From the NCBI GenBank assembly GCA_035610835.1, contig CM069456.1:28996788-29060787 (forward strand): a stretch of DNA of 64,000 nucleotides, written 5' to 3'. The DNA comes from Ophiura sarsii. Lineage: Eukaryota > Echinodermata > Ophiuroidea > Amphilepidida > Ophiuridae. This document shows positions 11,741 to 22,920 of the stretch, piece by piece. Under the pieces are notes generated by a model, which was not told where the DNA came from, did not search any database, and saw only the letters and a program-made list of their open reading frames with translations. The position numbers were made by a program, and so were the translations under genes. Numbering within the stretch: the stretch's first letter is position 1; the number at the start of each line of letters is the position of its first letter.

Positions 11741-12127
11741 AGTTGCTCATTGATATGCAAGAACATTTTATCCTGTAATAAATTATACCGAGTTGCATAT
11801 TTAATGTCAGGTCAACGGCATATTATGAATATAAGTCTAGGCTATCCGTGTATCTTTGTTCATTGCCGTACATCAATGCATTAGTCATCGCGTCGTCTCT
11901 GAATAAGCAAGTGGTTTTACACCTCATGTTATAACATTTACATGTACTATGGACGTTTAAAACAAATTGAAATCACTGATTAAGACGTTCTTTTGTGTAA
12001 TATATCAACTACCATGATCAGTGCATGTAAATACATCATATATCACGTATAGGGGTGTGTGTATATCATCGAAAGCTGTGCGTTATTGTCGTGAGGTGTG
12101 TCACCGTTAATAGATGTTATTTTCAAG

Positions 12128-13297
12128 ATGGCGTCGCCCATTATCATAATGGCGTTATTGGGAATGAAATTTCTGCAGCCGTCAATATCAGCGGACACGG
12201 TAGACACTAGGGTAGAACTGACAGTTGCAGTTCAACCTGTAGAGGTTGGAGGTATTTTAGCCATGCAATGCCAAATATGGAATATGCAAACAAACTATGT
12301 TGTTGATTTTTATCGTATGAATAATGGAAATATCGAGCAGATAACGACAAGGGATACATACATCCGATCATTGCTATTTGAACGCATTTTCCTTTCTACG
12401 CGTACATTTTCAGACAGATCTCATGTCTATTTTCTAACTATAGTGGATGTGAAACAAAACGACGGAGGCAAATATCTATGTAAAGTATCACATACAACTC
12501 ATGATGGAACATCGGTGGAAATTGGTCGAGATTTAGCTATGATTGAAATTAATTCGTTTCCACATGAATTATATCCACAATGTCACAGTGTGCCAAATCA
12601 AGTCGCCATAAATGAAGGCGCTACACTAAGATTAATATGTACTTCTGAAAATACGTTCCCGCTTGTTACTCTAAAATGGAGCTGCATCAATAAAAATGTG
12701 ATAATCAATGCACGTAATATCACAAACGATGACATGACTACTTCTGAAGTAACCTTTAGAGCAGGAAAATTACACGATGGAACTGTATTCATGTGCACAA
12801 TGACAAGTTATCGATTCCCGGAACGAGAAAGAACGTGTACAATTGGTCCCATTAATGTACGATACACTACAAATACATTTGTCAGCGATTCATCTCCAAA
12901 AGCAACATCAAACCCAGTAAACTCAATGGAAAATCCAAACCAAATTCAATCTACTGACTGTACGAATTCATGTCATCCTGAAGATAGGAATACCATTTTA
13001 TATTTGAGTGTCGCTACTTTAGGAGCCACTATTATAATGCTGACATTTTTAACAACTACCATAATCTACTGTTGTAAATACCAACATATATCAAACGAAA
13101 TCGAAGTAGCTCAAAGAAACACACCATGTACAGATGGAAGTGAACCGGTGTATGTGTCATTACAGAGGCGACGCGATAACGAAAGAAATTCAATGTACAT
13201 GACAATTGAAGATCCAAATAACCCCGGAAATAAAGTTCTTATGCCAAAAGAAGTATTTGATGAGTTTTACAGAACATTAACAATCAAAAAGGATTAA
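12128..13297 (+). CDS. Two-Ig-domain transmembrane receptor, tyrosine-motif tail (array gene 3)
   Basis: A single-exon 389-residue paralogue. It has a signal peptide (1-22), Ig-like domain 1 (Cys48/Cys118), Ig-like domain 2 (Cys171/Cys223 core plus Cys152, 186, 237; NIT sequon at N197), stalk Cys278/Cys282, an uncharged helix at about 290-313, a CC pair, and tail Y342-VSL, Y357-MTI and Y381-RTL. An extra Cys334 sits in the tail. In this copy the upstream in-frame extension has ATA where gene 2 has ATG, which supports the start at MAS. Ectodomain differences from gene 2 are scattered, with the biggest cluster at residues 50-95 of domain 1, while the tail is almost identical. An AATAAA occurs near 13489. 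Confidence 0.88.
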   Translation: MASPIIIMALLGMKFLQPSISADTVDTRVELTVAVQPVEVGGILAMQCQIWNMQTNYVVDFYRMNNGNIEQITTRDTYIRSLLFERIFLSTRTFSDRSHVYFLTIVDVKQNDGGKYLCKVSHTTHDGTSVEIGRDLAMIEINSFPHELYPQCHSVPNQVAINEGATLRLICTSENTFPLVTLKWSCINKNVIINARNITNDDMTTSEVTFRAGKLHDGTVFMCTMTSYRFPERERTCTIGPINVRYTTNTFVSDSSPKATSNPVNSMENPNQIQSTDCTNSCHPEDRNTILYLSVATLGATIIMLTFLTTTIIYCCKYQHISNEIEVAQRNTPCTDGSEPVYVSLQRRRDNERNSMYMTIEDPNNPGNKVLMPKEVFDEFYRTLTIKKD

Positions 13298-14279
13298 TGT
13301 ACTGTTCTTTAGCAATACAGCATAACAATTTGTAACGATTACTGCAGCATTATATATACGTTGTAATGGTGTATGCTCTTGATGGTTTGTATAGTAATGT
13401 ACATGTATGTATTGCAACTGTCAGTTCCCGGTGTTACGTATCAACGTCGATAGAAGTTTTGCAGATACTATGAAACAATTTTGTATTCAATAAATAATCG
13501 GTTTACGTACTTTTAGTCTTTAGTAAAAAAATCGTGGTTATATTATGAAACACCACCCTGTTTTTGGTGCTCCACCAAGTTGTTAGTATGTAGAAGAGAT
13601 ACAAATTAATGTACTTTGAATGTTTTAGGGATAAGGTCATAACAATCCCGATCAAACTCGAGAATAAAATAATTATGTCAGCACGGGACTCGAACCCACG
13701 ATTCTCTGTTTACTAAAATAAGTATTTGACTATAGTCGATTCGCAGACATTGGCCGATTTGGCCGATTTACCATTTTCAGTCAGAGGTAACAGAAGCAAA
13801 AGAGGGGAGGCACTCGAACTTAATCGTAATTTGCAAGGTTAATACCGTGTATTCATGTGCATGTACTACTGTGATGTAGTCACCAAGTTTGAACCTAGTG
13901 ACAAGGAACTTGCGGCTGGTATATCGGAATAAGTTGCGGCTGCAAACAGTTGTGGTCAATTGCCCACGTAGTTTCGATAAAGAAATGTATTGTTATTCAG
14001 ATAAATTGATAAAGGTATTTAAGTGGTCTCATAGCCACAAATACTTGAAGTAACGTTTATAATCCGTATCTTGGTTGATATAAGCTTGTTTTTCATTTAA
14101 TTAGGGCCAATGATTATTGAATTATTTTCGGGTTTTTTCTCGCAAATAAATACGTAGAACTGGTATTTTCATTTAAATGTTTCCTTTATTCCACGTGCAT
14201 AATAAAAACGGAAAATAATAAAAAGTATCCACTAAATTATGAATAGGTAAAATGACATACATAATATTTTTCTTTCGAA
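13298..14279. other. Intergenic DNA after Ig gene 3
   Basis: No gene is recognised. On the minus strand near 13680-13750 there is a B-box-like gggttcgagtcc with a poor A box, probably a decayed tRNA-like fragment. The 13777-13959 open frame is unsupported. Confidence 0.45.
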
Positions 14280-14515
14280 ACCTGTATACGATCGATGATG
14301 GTCGATTTGTTTTTATTGTGGTAACCGCTTCCAAAGGGGTAACACATTTGAAGCTGTTGGATTAAGTTTTTGGTTGTCGTGATTGTAAATCTACATGATC
14401 AGCCCTATTCATAAAGCCACACTATCATGAATAGCATTTGATTATGGAGCGCAAATAATCATGATAATAACATCTATAAAAGTACCGCTGTTTCATCATT
14501 GGTCAAAATGGGTTC
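14280..14515 (+). repeat. Dispersed repeat, inverse of 50985-51200
   Basis: It is similar, as reverse complement, to 50985-51200: a ~220-bp match including gatcagccctattca and the taaaagtacc/ggtacttta stretch. The family is unknown. Confidence 0.65.
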
Positions 14516-14730
14516 CTCTAACGCACAAAGGACGAGGTCCAAAATCGATACCAATGCGCCAGAGTTTATGAATCTACTATTATAGTTCGCAGTTGATGGG
14601 ATGAAATTCCCTATTCTATATTTACTTTTGATTTGCACATAGAGTGTCCTGATTTTTACGCGAAGTCAACTAACTGTAAAATACGTCCATCGATAACTTT
14701 ACAATGTAGGCAGAGTGTATTATTCACCCT

Positions 14731-15732
14731 TTGCATCATCTTAAGATTGCTGACTCTAAATCAGATCCTCATCAATTACTCAGCGGTGTCCCTCAGGGTT
14801 CAGTTGCCGGTCCGCAGATTTTTACCCTATATTCGTCACCAATTGAAGACATTGTGAAACGCTTCCCTGGAGTTAGTGGTATGTACTACGCTGATGATTC
14901 CCAATTGTACATCAGTGTGAATCCAAATGATGATACCTCTCCTTCTCTAACTGAACTCGAGAACTGCATCAAAGAGATTAAAAACTGGACACTGAAGAAC
15001 AAGCTTGCCTTGAATGATAGTAAAACAGAGGTTGTTCATTTATCATCCCGTTACTCTGAAAATGTTCCCACCCCCTCCATAAACGTTGGTGACTATGTCG
15101 TTGATACTGTCACTAAAGCAAAAGATCTTGGTGTCATCATTGATCAGCATCTCACTTTAGTCCCTCATGTAAATAACATCAGCCGTCTCGCTTCACACGC
15201 TATCAGAAACATTGGCCGTATCCGCAGATATCTGGACTGTAATAGCACTGAGAAACTCGTTCATGCATTTGTCTCTTCTCGTCTGGACTCAAATAACAGT
15301 ATATTATATGGACTTCCAGCTTCTCAATTAAGCAAATTACAGCGCATCCAAAATGCCGCTGCCCGGTTGGTAACCTTGACAAAGAAGCGTGTACATATAA
15401 GCCCAGTGTTAAAAGATCTTCACTGGTTGTCTGTGGAGAGCCGTATTGTTTTTAAACTTATGCTTTTGACATACAAAGCACTAAATAACCAGGCTCCAAA
15501 GTACTTATGCGACCTTATTTCCATCAAGGAACCCACACGCACTCTTAGGTCAAATGCATCTGTCATCTTACAACGGAGGAAAACTAACACTGTCACCTAT
15601 GGCCAAAGATCATTCTCTCATGCATCTCCTGAACTTTGGAACCGGCTCCCATCTCATGTTAGAAATGCCACATCACTGCAGCAATTCAAGAGCTCGCTCA
15701 AGACTCACCTCTTTCAGCAAATGACTTTATAA
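14731..15732 (+). pseudogene. 5'-truncated L2/CR1-type LINE reverse transcriptase fragment
   Basis: A 333-residue frame covers the second half of a non-LTR ORF2. It contains the motif block GVPQGSVAGP, the catalytic YYADD box, the HAFVSSRLDSNN and KLQRIQNAAARL stretches, and the C-terminal WNRLPSHVRN typical of L2/CR1-like elements. Endonuclease and N-terminal RT motifs are absent, and an in-frame stop lies at 14707. The frame's first codon is TTG, so this is not a real start. The open frame suggests a fairly recent insertion between Ig genes 3 and 4. Confidence 0.9.
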
Positions 15733-15835
15733 TGTTTTGTATCTTTGTTCATATTTTTGTACTTTTCTTTTTTTTGTTCAGCGCACTGGGGTCTTGCGAC
15801 GGAGTGCGCTTAATAAGCATGGTTTATTATTATTA
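14735..15835 (+). mobile_element. 5'-truncated L2/CR1-like LINE copy
   Basis: The RT fragment is followed by a short 3' UTR with a gcgcactggggtc...gtgcgctta hairpin-like stretch and a (TTA)n tail ending near 15835. This is the usual 3' terminus of L2-type elements. Confidence 0.85.
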
Positions 15836-15846
15836 TCTGCAATTTG

Positions 15847-15999
15847 CGAGGAGAGCATCGAACTGGTACCGCATTAAATGAGACTATTCCATAACGTTAG
15901 TTGGATTCTTGCTGCACAATGTGATTAGTCATGCAGTCACACATTGTGAAATGATGCAACATTTTCATTTAATCTGATTCCAGTTCTGGGCTCTCCTCG
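15847..15999. mobile_element. Small foldback/MITE, ~35-bp inverted ends
   Basis: The ends cgaggagagc and gctctcctcg extend into imperfect ~35-bp inverted repeats. It lies directly behind the LINE tail. Confidence 0.65.
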
Positions 16000-16150
16000 A
16001 AAATGGCTGATCCGTGAAAAGAGTGAATGGTTGTATGATAATAACGTTCAAACAATTTGAAAACCAGAATTTGGTCAGATTTAAGTGGCACATACAAATC
16101 TCTGTTTTATTCCTAAATGACAGTAAGTGCATGTATACCGCACACATTTA

Positions 16151-16536
16151 CACTGCCGCGCAAAAGTATTTCTCCCCCATCTCAACTGAGATCAACTGGT
16201 GATGGAAAACTCCATGTGCAGAAATTTATAAATTATAATTGGATTGTGCAGTTATTGGTAAACCTTTAGAAGGAAAATTGAAAATCCCCATAGCGTAACA
16301 CTGCCGATAATGAGCTAATTGATATTTTATGAGGTGATTTACTACGGCGATTTTACATTGGAATTTTGACTTGCCCGATAAAATCATGAATTGTAATGCT
16401 TTTAAATCATGAATCTGACTAGGAGACATGAATTTATTGGTATAAAATGTACAATGAACACAATGAAATGGTAATTGGGACAACACAGTGATAACTTGCA
16501 AGCTTCCAGGGGGAGAAATACTTTTGCGCGGCAGTG
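16151..16536. mobile_element. Tc1/mariner-type MITE with TA target duplication
   Basis: Terminal inverted repeats of about 28 bp (cactgccgcgcaaaagtatt at the left, its complement at the right) are bordered by TA on both sides (16149-16150, 16537-16538). There is no transposase. The open frames inside (16226-16501 and others) are unsupported. Confidence 0.85.
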
Positions 16537-16607
16537 TATGTCAGACGATATAACACAGGTACGGTCTGAAAAATACCTATGTTTCAAGGATGAACGTTTG
16601 ATATATA

Positions 16608-17330
16608 ATTGCAATGCTAATAATCCGGACGATTTGCGGTAGATGGTCACATGTACAGTGTATATATCACGGTATCGTTATTCCATAGTCACACTACAGC
16701 GCTATTTCATGCAGCCATTCATATATACATTGCTTTATGTAATTGAGACCATAACATTTAAAAATATTACTTGTTCCTTAAATGATTGCACATGCGACAG
16801 TATTTGTATATTGCTATGCATAACATTGATGCTATTGGAAAGCGTTTATAATCTGTAACTAATTATATTGGTATACAATACCTGGTGCACTTCTCCTGAG
16901 AATGTACATACATGTATATTCCCTTATTGATTTTAATGATTTTTATATTTGGTTTGTTGCTGATAGACAAAATTGATAATGTTTATTAGTATTAGTACTT
17001 ATATGACATGAAACATCATACACCAACTCGAAGGCAATAAATGTCAATTGAATAAGAACAACAAAAGATAAATATGTTATTGACAAAATATAGCAGATAC
17101 AAAACATGCAGCACACACAGTTTAAATTATTTCCAAACCTGTATATTATTGTATATGACTGTATTGTAAAATGCTTGTGTTGTAAAAATATTAATAAATT
17201 TTAAATGAAGTGGGAAAAATACTTATGATCACTACCGTCTTCATATTTTCTTTGTAAACAAATACAAAACACGAGTGCCGCAAAAGCGAGAGTTGTATAC
17301 CGAGCTCGATTATGTAGTTAATTTAGATCA
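16608..17330 (+). repeat. Segmental duplication block A, copy 2
   Basis: Direct-orientation paralogue of 209-1120, shorter through deletions. Confidence 0.7.
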
Positions 17331-17359
17331 CGCCAGGTAGTCAAAGTAATCAAGAAAAA

Positions 17360-17740
17360 AACATTAAACCACAGTTCGAATAACGTCATATTTGTTAGAC
17401 AACTGTGAAAACTTTCACCTACAATCTTGAAAAAGCTTTGGGGTAGTTAGGTGTTAACATCGGACAACTACCAACCCATCTCCCAGTACAACGTTCGGCA
17501 ATTGTTTATCTTCAGCATTTATTCAGGTACCCTGAATGATTGAGCATGTGGAATGGAAAATAGGAGTGTAGATAATCTCTGTCACCTCTTATACAAACAT
17601 TTTCGAGAAGTGTGTAACGTTTTCTCTGAATCTTTTCCAAGAGTGTAGGTTTTTTACACGGCCCCTGTTAAAAACGAGTTTCAGTTTGACATAAATATCA
17701 CCTCAAACAGTTAACGTACAAAGTGTCAGGGTAGCAAAGG
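17360..17740 (+). repeat. Segmental duplication block B, copy 2
   Basis: Direct-orientation paralogue of 2050-2500, without the perfect hairpin. Confidence 0.65.
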
Positions 17741-18269
17741 TGAAGGTTAATTTTTCCAATTACAAAGATATCTGTACACAGTTATATAACTCTTTGGTGG
17801 TAATTTTAGAGTGTTTTTGTTGTAAAATACAATTAATGTTAGTAAATTATAAGTAGGCTCTTTCATACAAATGCAAAACGCTTTATTTCTTAAAACGCTT
17901 TTTTGTTTACATCTACAAGTATTGAGACACTCATCCACTCTCAATGTGATGATTAAAACCATACCAATCACACACACTATTCACAATCTGCTAAGCGTGT
18001 AATATTGTATTCAATTATATCATATCCATAATTCGTAAGCCGCAGATTTGATCTCTAAATCAAAAAAAAACCTCCCCATATTTCTTTTTGAATTGTGTTT
18101 AATATGTGATTTATTTATTTTTCAGCCATATCATATTAAATATTATATTAAAAATGTATTGTCACATAGTTGTCAAATAACCATGGTACAATGAACTCAA
18201 TATTATCAGTAAGTAAAGCAACTCAATAATGTTAAATTTTAATAACTCAGTAAGTAAAATAAGTTGCTT

Positions 18270-18570
18270 AGGCGACGAAAAAACACCCGGTTTTACGGGC
18301 GGACGGACCTGTCGGTCGGTCGGGTTTTGTGTGTGGGTTTTTTTTAAATACATTTTTTTTTAAACCTAAAATGTCACCAAATCTGCAAAAATCTGGATTT
18401 TGTTTAAAAATGTGTAAAACAATTTTTTTTCGACAGATTTCGGCCAAAATACGGTTGATTTTACATGATTTGAGAAACACAAATCTAAAAAATAAAAAAT
18501 AAAAATCTTGAAAAACGCAAAAAGTGGGTTGGTCGAGCCCGTAAAACAGGGTGTGTGTTTTTCTTCGCCT
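18270..18570. mobile_element. MITE with ~33-bp imperfect inverted ends
   Basis: The left end (aggcgacgaaaaaacacc, then ttttacgggc) is mirrored at the right end (gcccgtaaaac, then ttcttcgcct). No coding capacity; the overlapping open frames are repeats of its T-rich interior. Confidence 0.7.
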
Positions 18571-19379
18571 TATATCAAGGCATCACATCTGAACGATGAA
18601 ATGTTCATCTTATTTAGTTACTTAATGTCAATGTGTCTTTTAGAATCAGATTTTAAAGTGTTTCTATAATGACTCTCATGTATATAATAACATCAATTTA
18701 TAATTTAATACTTTTAACACGATTGTGTAATTTCGTTCGCGTTAATATATTTCACAAAACAACATTTCTAACAACAATGAGACAATACTTTGGTTGCATT
18801 AAGGACGACAAAGTGCACTGATTAACTTATGCCTAATACTTGTCAAAAAGGTGATCTATGATAGCAGATATCAAAATCGAATACCTTCATTTCCTGCATT
18901 TAAATATTTAATTAAATTCTATTATAAACTTGAGAAACAGATCTCAACCAACAACAACACAATGTATAAATTCATTGATAAATTGACAAAATTAGAACAG
19001 TTTTGTGAGGAGTAATAATTGTACATAAACTTTACTTTTATACTTATTGATGTGCTTATTCATGTAACCCAGGTGTGTATACTGTATGTTGTTATTTTTT
19101 TCTATTACCGTATTGTAACTTTATTGTGATTTGTATATATGTTTTTGAGCGAAATAAAAACAGAAAAGAGAAAAAAAGAACGACAAAGGCTAACATGGGG
19201 CAAACTATATTTACTCTTTCAAATAATACGTACTAGTAATCCCGTGCAGTGCAATTGCAAGCATTCGAATAAGAATTAGACCGATAATACCATTGCAGAA
19301 CCACTGAATTTAAGATTAACGGTGGTTCGTTAAGAAATACTGCAAAACCAATACGCATGGCTCTTGGACGTAAGACTTA

Positions 19380-19489
19380 AGGTCCGTTCATACTCCTGTC
19401 GTTGTGCATCGCCCGACGTCGAGGGATATTGGCGCACTTTTATCCGGCGACGTCGGCCGATGCGCAACGACGTGATTATGAATGGACCT
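19380..19489. mobile_element. 110-bp palindromic MITE
   Basis: The ends aggtccgttcat and atgaatggacct, with an inner complementary pair around cgacgtcg, make nearly the whole element a hairpin. The paralogous site near 10990 lacks it and so shows the empty site. Confidence 0.8.
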
Positions 19490-19586
19490 CGCCAATAAAG
19501 AAATATTTTGCATCACCATGCGTACAAGCAAAATAAACTAAAATAAGCTGAGACTTATGAAAATAGTTCCATACGTACATGTACTA

Positions 19587-19860
<274 letters not shown>

Positions 19861-20376
19861 GTGCGGCCTTAGACTAGCACACCAATAACCGTTAATCTCG
19901 AACTTATTGTTTTATGTTCAGTTGCAGTGATTTGTCGTTCAACAACTCTCTCATACCTTAAGTACAGTAACAAAGCGTTTTTAATTTAAGATAAACGACG
20001 CTGCTATGAACATCCAGCACGCGGATCGAACCGCACCACGCAGATAATTTGTTTACGCGCGACGCGGACGCAACCGCAGGTGTGTGTTGTTTTGGAATGA
20101 TCGTGCACACGCTGTTTACATCGAATTTTGAAGCTAGAATGATCTTGACTATTATTTTAATTTGATAGTGTTAAGGTTTTTGAAAAAAGTTTGAGTGAAA
20201 TTGAAAGATGTCTTTTAGATCACATAAACGCTTCACCTGTTAATTTGGATTCGTCTCGTGGAAAAACGTAATAATAATAGTAAATTAATGTTGCATTGAT
20301 ATGTATAATTAGAACGAAATATTTTATTCAGTGTCCTTTCAAATGCGTACATACCGTAACGTATATACAGTGGAGT

Positions 20377-20390
20377 AGTACCCCCTCTAT
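20377..20390 (+). promoter_or_regulatory. Conserved upstream element (Ig gene 4)
   Basis: The array-wide 14-mer, 374 bases before the ATG. The proximal block at 20440-20545 is nearly identical to those of genes 2 and 3, so the promoter region looks intact although the coding frame is broken. Confidence 0.5.
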
Positions 20391-20750
20391 AGTTGCTCAT
20401 TGATATGCAAGAACATTTTTATCCTGTAATAAATTATACCGAGTTGCATATTTAATGTCAAGTCAACGGCATATTATGAATATAAGTCTAGGCTGTCTGT
20501 GTATCTTTGTTCACTGCCGTACATCAATGCATTAGTCATCGCATCATCTTTGATGAAGCAAGTGATTTACTCCTCGTTTTGCAAAATGTGGACGTTAAAA
20601 ACAATAATTGAAGTTATGGATTAAGATATTCTCGTTGTGTTATTTAACATCGACCGTGACCAGTGTATCCTGATAAGTCATACAACCCGGGTATAGGTAT
20701 CATCAAATATCGTGGGGTGTGTCACCGTTTTAATTGATGTTATTTTCAAA

Positions 20751-21470
20751 ATGGCGTCGCCCGTTATTTCAATAGTGTTATTGTGTTTGAAATATCTGCA
20801 GCCGTCAATATCAGCGGACACGGGAGAGACTCGGGTGGAACTTACAACCCCTGTGTATCCAGTAGTAGTTGACAGTATCCTTGCAATGCAATGCCAAATA
20901 TGGAATATGCAGGACGATCACCACGTCGATTTTTTTCGTATGTCTAATAGTCGTTCCGAGCGGATAACGACAGGGAACACGTACATCCAATCATTGCTGT
21001 GGCATCGTGTTTTTCTTGCTACGCGCAGATTTCCTGATGGATCCCGTGTTTACTTTCTTACCATTGTGGATACCAATAAAAACGATGAAGGTCGATATGT
21101 ATGCAGGGTGTACACATTAATGGACGGCACAATGGTCACCGAGGACTCCAATATGGTTGAAATGTATTCCTATCCGAATCAATTATATCCAACATGTCAA
21201 AGTGTTCCAACTAAGGCGCTAATAACAGAGGGAGATTTGTTGCGACTTACGTGTACCTCCGAAAAGGCATTCCCACTCGTTTATCTAAATTGGAGCTGCA
21301 GTAATACAGGTGTTAGTTTGAATAATCAAGGCATGGCAAATGATGGTGACGTTTCCTCAGAAGTGATACTGACTGTAGGAAAATTACATGATAAGGCTGT
21401 ATTTATATGTACAATGACAAGCTCCGGTTTTCCTGGACGAGAGAGGACTTGTAAAATTGGTCCCATTTAA
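20751..21470 (+). CDS. Possible secreted two-Ig ectodomain (from copy 4)
   Basis: Alternative reading of the same locus: a 239-residue protein with signal peptide and two Ig-like domains, ending just after the last domain-2 cysteine and lacking any membrane anchor. No internal damage is seen in this part. Expression evidence would be needed to choose between decoy and pseudogene. Confidence 0.4.
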   Translation: MASPVISIVLLCLKYLQPSISADTGETRVELTTPVYPVVVDSILAMQCQIWNMQDDHHVDFFRMSNSRSERITTGNTYIQSLLWHRVFLATRRFPDGSRVYFLTIVDTNKNDEGRYVCRVYTLMDGTMVTEDSNMVEMYSYPNQLYPTCQSVPTKALITEGDLLRLTCTSEKAFPLVYLNWSCSNTGVSLNNQGMANDGDVSSEVILTVGKLHDKAVFICTMTSSGFPGRERTCKIGPI

Positions 21471-21918
21471 TATTAATGTAAGGCAGACTACTGATACAAT
21501 TGGTAGCGATATATCTCCAAAAGTAACATCAAAACCCGTGATCTCAATGGAACATCCAAACCAAATTCAATCTACAGACTGTACGAATGTATGTCGTCCT
21601 GGAGATAAGAATACCATTCTATATTTGAGCATCGCCACCTTAGGAGCAAGTATAATAATGTTGACATTTGTTACTACTACCATCATCTACTGTTGCAAGT
21701 ATCAACAAATATCCAACGAAATCAGAGAAGTAAACAGAAATGTTCCGGGTAAGGATGGAAGTGAGCCAGTCCATGTGTCACTGCAGAGGCGTCGTGATAA
21801 CGAAAGAAATTCAATGTACATGACACTTGAAGATCCAAATAATCCAGAAAGTAAAGTTCTCATGCCAAAGGAAGTGTTTGATGAATTTTACAGAACATTG
21901 ACTGTTAAAAAGGTTTAA
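20751..21918 (+). pseudogene. Ig receptor array copy 4, split by a 7-bp insertion
   Basis: Fourth copy of the family. From the conserved MAS start, 239 residues run through the signal peptide and both Ig-like domains (Cys48/Cys118; second-domain core Cys near 168 and 220) and stop at a TAA at 21468-21470. Compared with genes 2 and 3, seven extra bases (an imperfect local duplication of attaat) lie at about 21467-21473. They bring in the stop and shift the frame. Stalk, transmembrane helix and tail continue open in the next frame to 21918. The first tail tyrosine is changed to histidine (HVSL); the other two motifs remain. It is either a pseudogene or, since the ectodomain is intact, a gene for a secreted two-Ig protein. 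Both readings fit the sequence. Confidence 0.85.
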
Positions 21919-22483
21919 TCATGATAATCATTTTAACTTGTTAAGAATGTAGGGGGGGGGGGGGCTGGGGTACCGCGCCATTTTGCAATATTTTGCGAAA
22001 TCGATCGAGGTTATCACGTGATACGTATCGTGGACAAATAATTTACACTGTTTTAACGAAATGCACTGTGGGATTGTGTTACCAGCCTAAAATCACAGAG
22101 GTCGCAAACCCGGTCGCAAACTTGCTTATAATTGAGCTATAACAAGCTAAAAGTGACATCTCTGAATGTATTACCAAAGTGAGCAAAGGAGAAGTTGTTG
22201 GACACACTGGTAAAATGGTTTTACAACAAGTTTTGCTATCATATTATCAAACTGAACTCAAGTTAAATCACTCTATTTATCGAGCAATAATATAATTGTT
22301 TACGCATTTTAATTGTTTAGATACAAAGTTAAATAAATCAAGGATACATTTATGATAGATAAATAAATAAAAAGAAAACTATGAACGCATGGGCGGCATT
22401 TATAATTGATAAAAATTGACATAACAATGATGTTACATTAATCTACCATCAAGTTTAAAAAATAGAAAAATAAAAGGAATATT

Positions 22484-22552
22484 CGAACCCGTGATTTCCG
22501 ATTGCCAACGACATGGCCAATCTACGCACGCCACAGAGATCCACGACTGTAA
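22484..22552 (-). repeat. tRNA-like sequence 1 inside the 1.3-kb element
   Basis: On the minus strand, cacgggttcgaat resembles a B box and the ggcgtgcgtagattggcc region a poor A box. The arms do not fold into a convincing tRNA. Confidence 0.4.
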
Positions 22553-22846
22553 TTGTGATAGTTTTATTATTTAACAATGTCTATTTATTTATAACGAACG
22601 GATTTTTATTGTGCCATTTTTGCCAAATGTGTGTGTTGCTCTCGCACAAAATTATGTGTTTGTAATTTGATTATAATTCTTATTTTTAAAAGAACGGTAA
22701 TTTTTTTTGACATTTTCGAGAGAAAAAAATGGCGTAACTGATCAGCCCTGTAACTGATACGGTAAACGCCAGCAGTGTGGTGTCCGCGTGGGCAAGCATA
22801 CAGATGATGCTAAGCAAATCCAGCATATAAAACAAAAAGTGCTCCT

Positions 22847-22920
22847 AATGGGGCTCGAACCCACAACCTTTCGCTCCTCATGTCGACTTTCTATCCACTA
22901 CACTAACCGTGCTAATTGGA
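22847..22920 (-). repeat. tRNA-like sequence 2 inside the 1.3-kb element
   Basis: The minus strand has a strong A-box-like ttagtgtagtgg and a B box gggttcgagcccc with a pairing T arm. The acceptor arm does not pair, so it is a pseudo-tRNA or pol III promoter remnant, not a working gene. Confidence 0.55.

Noticed and set aside
22847..22920. Functional tRNA gene
   Set aside because: Box A and B are tRNA-like, but the acceptor stem does not pair and it lies inside a transposon.
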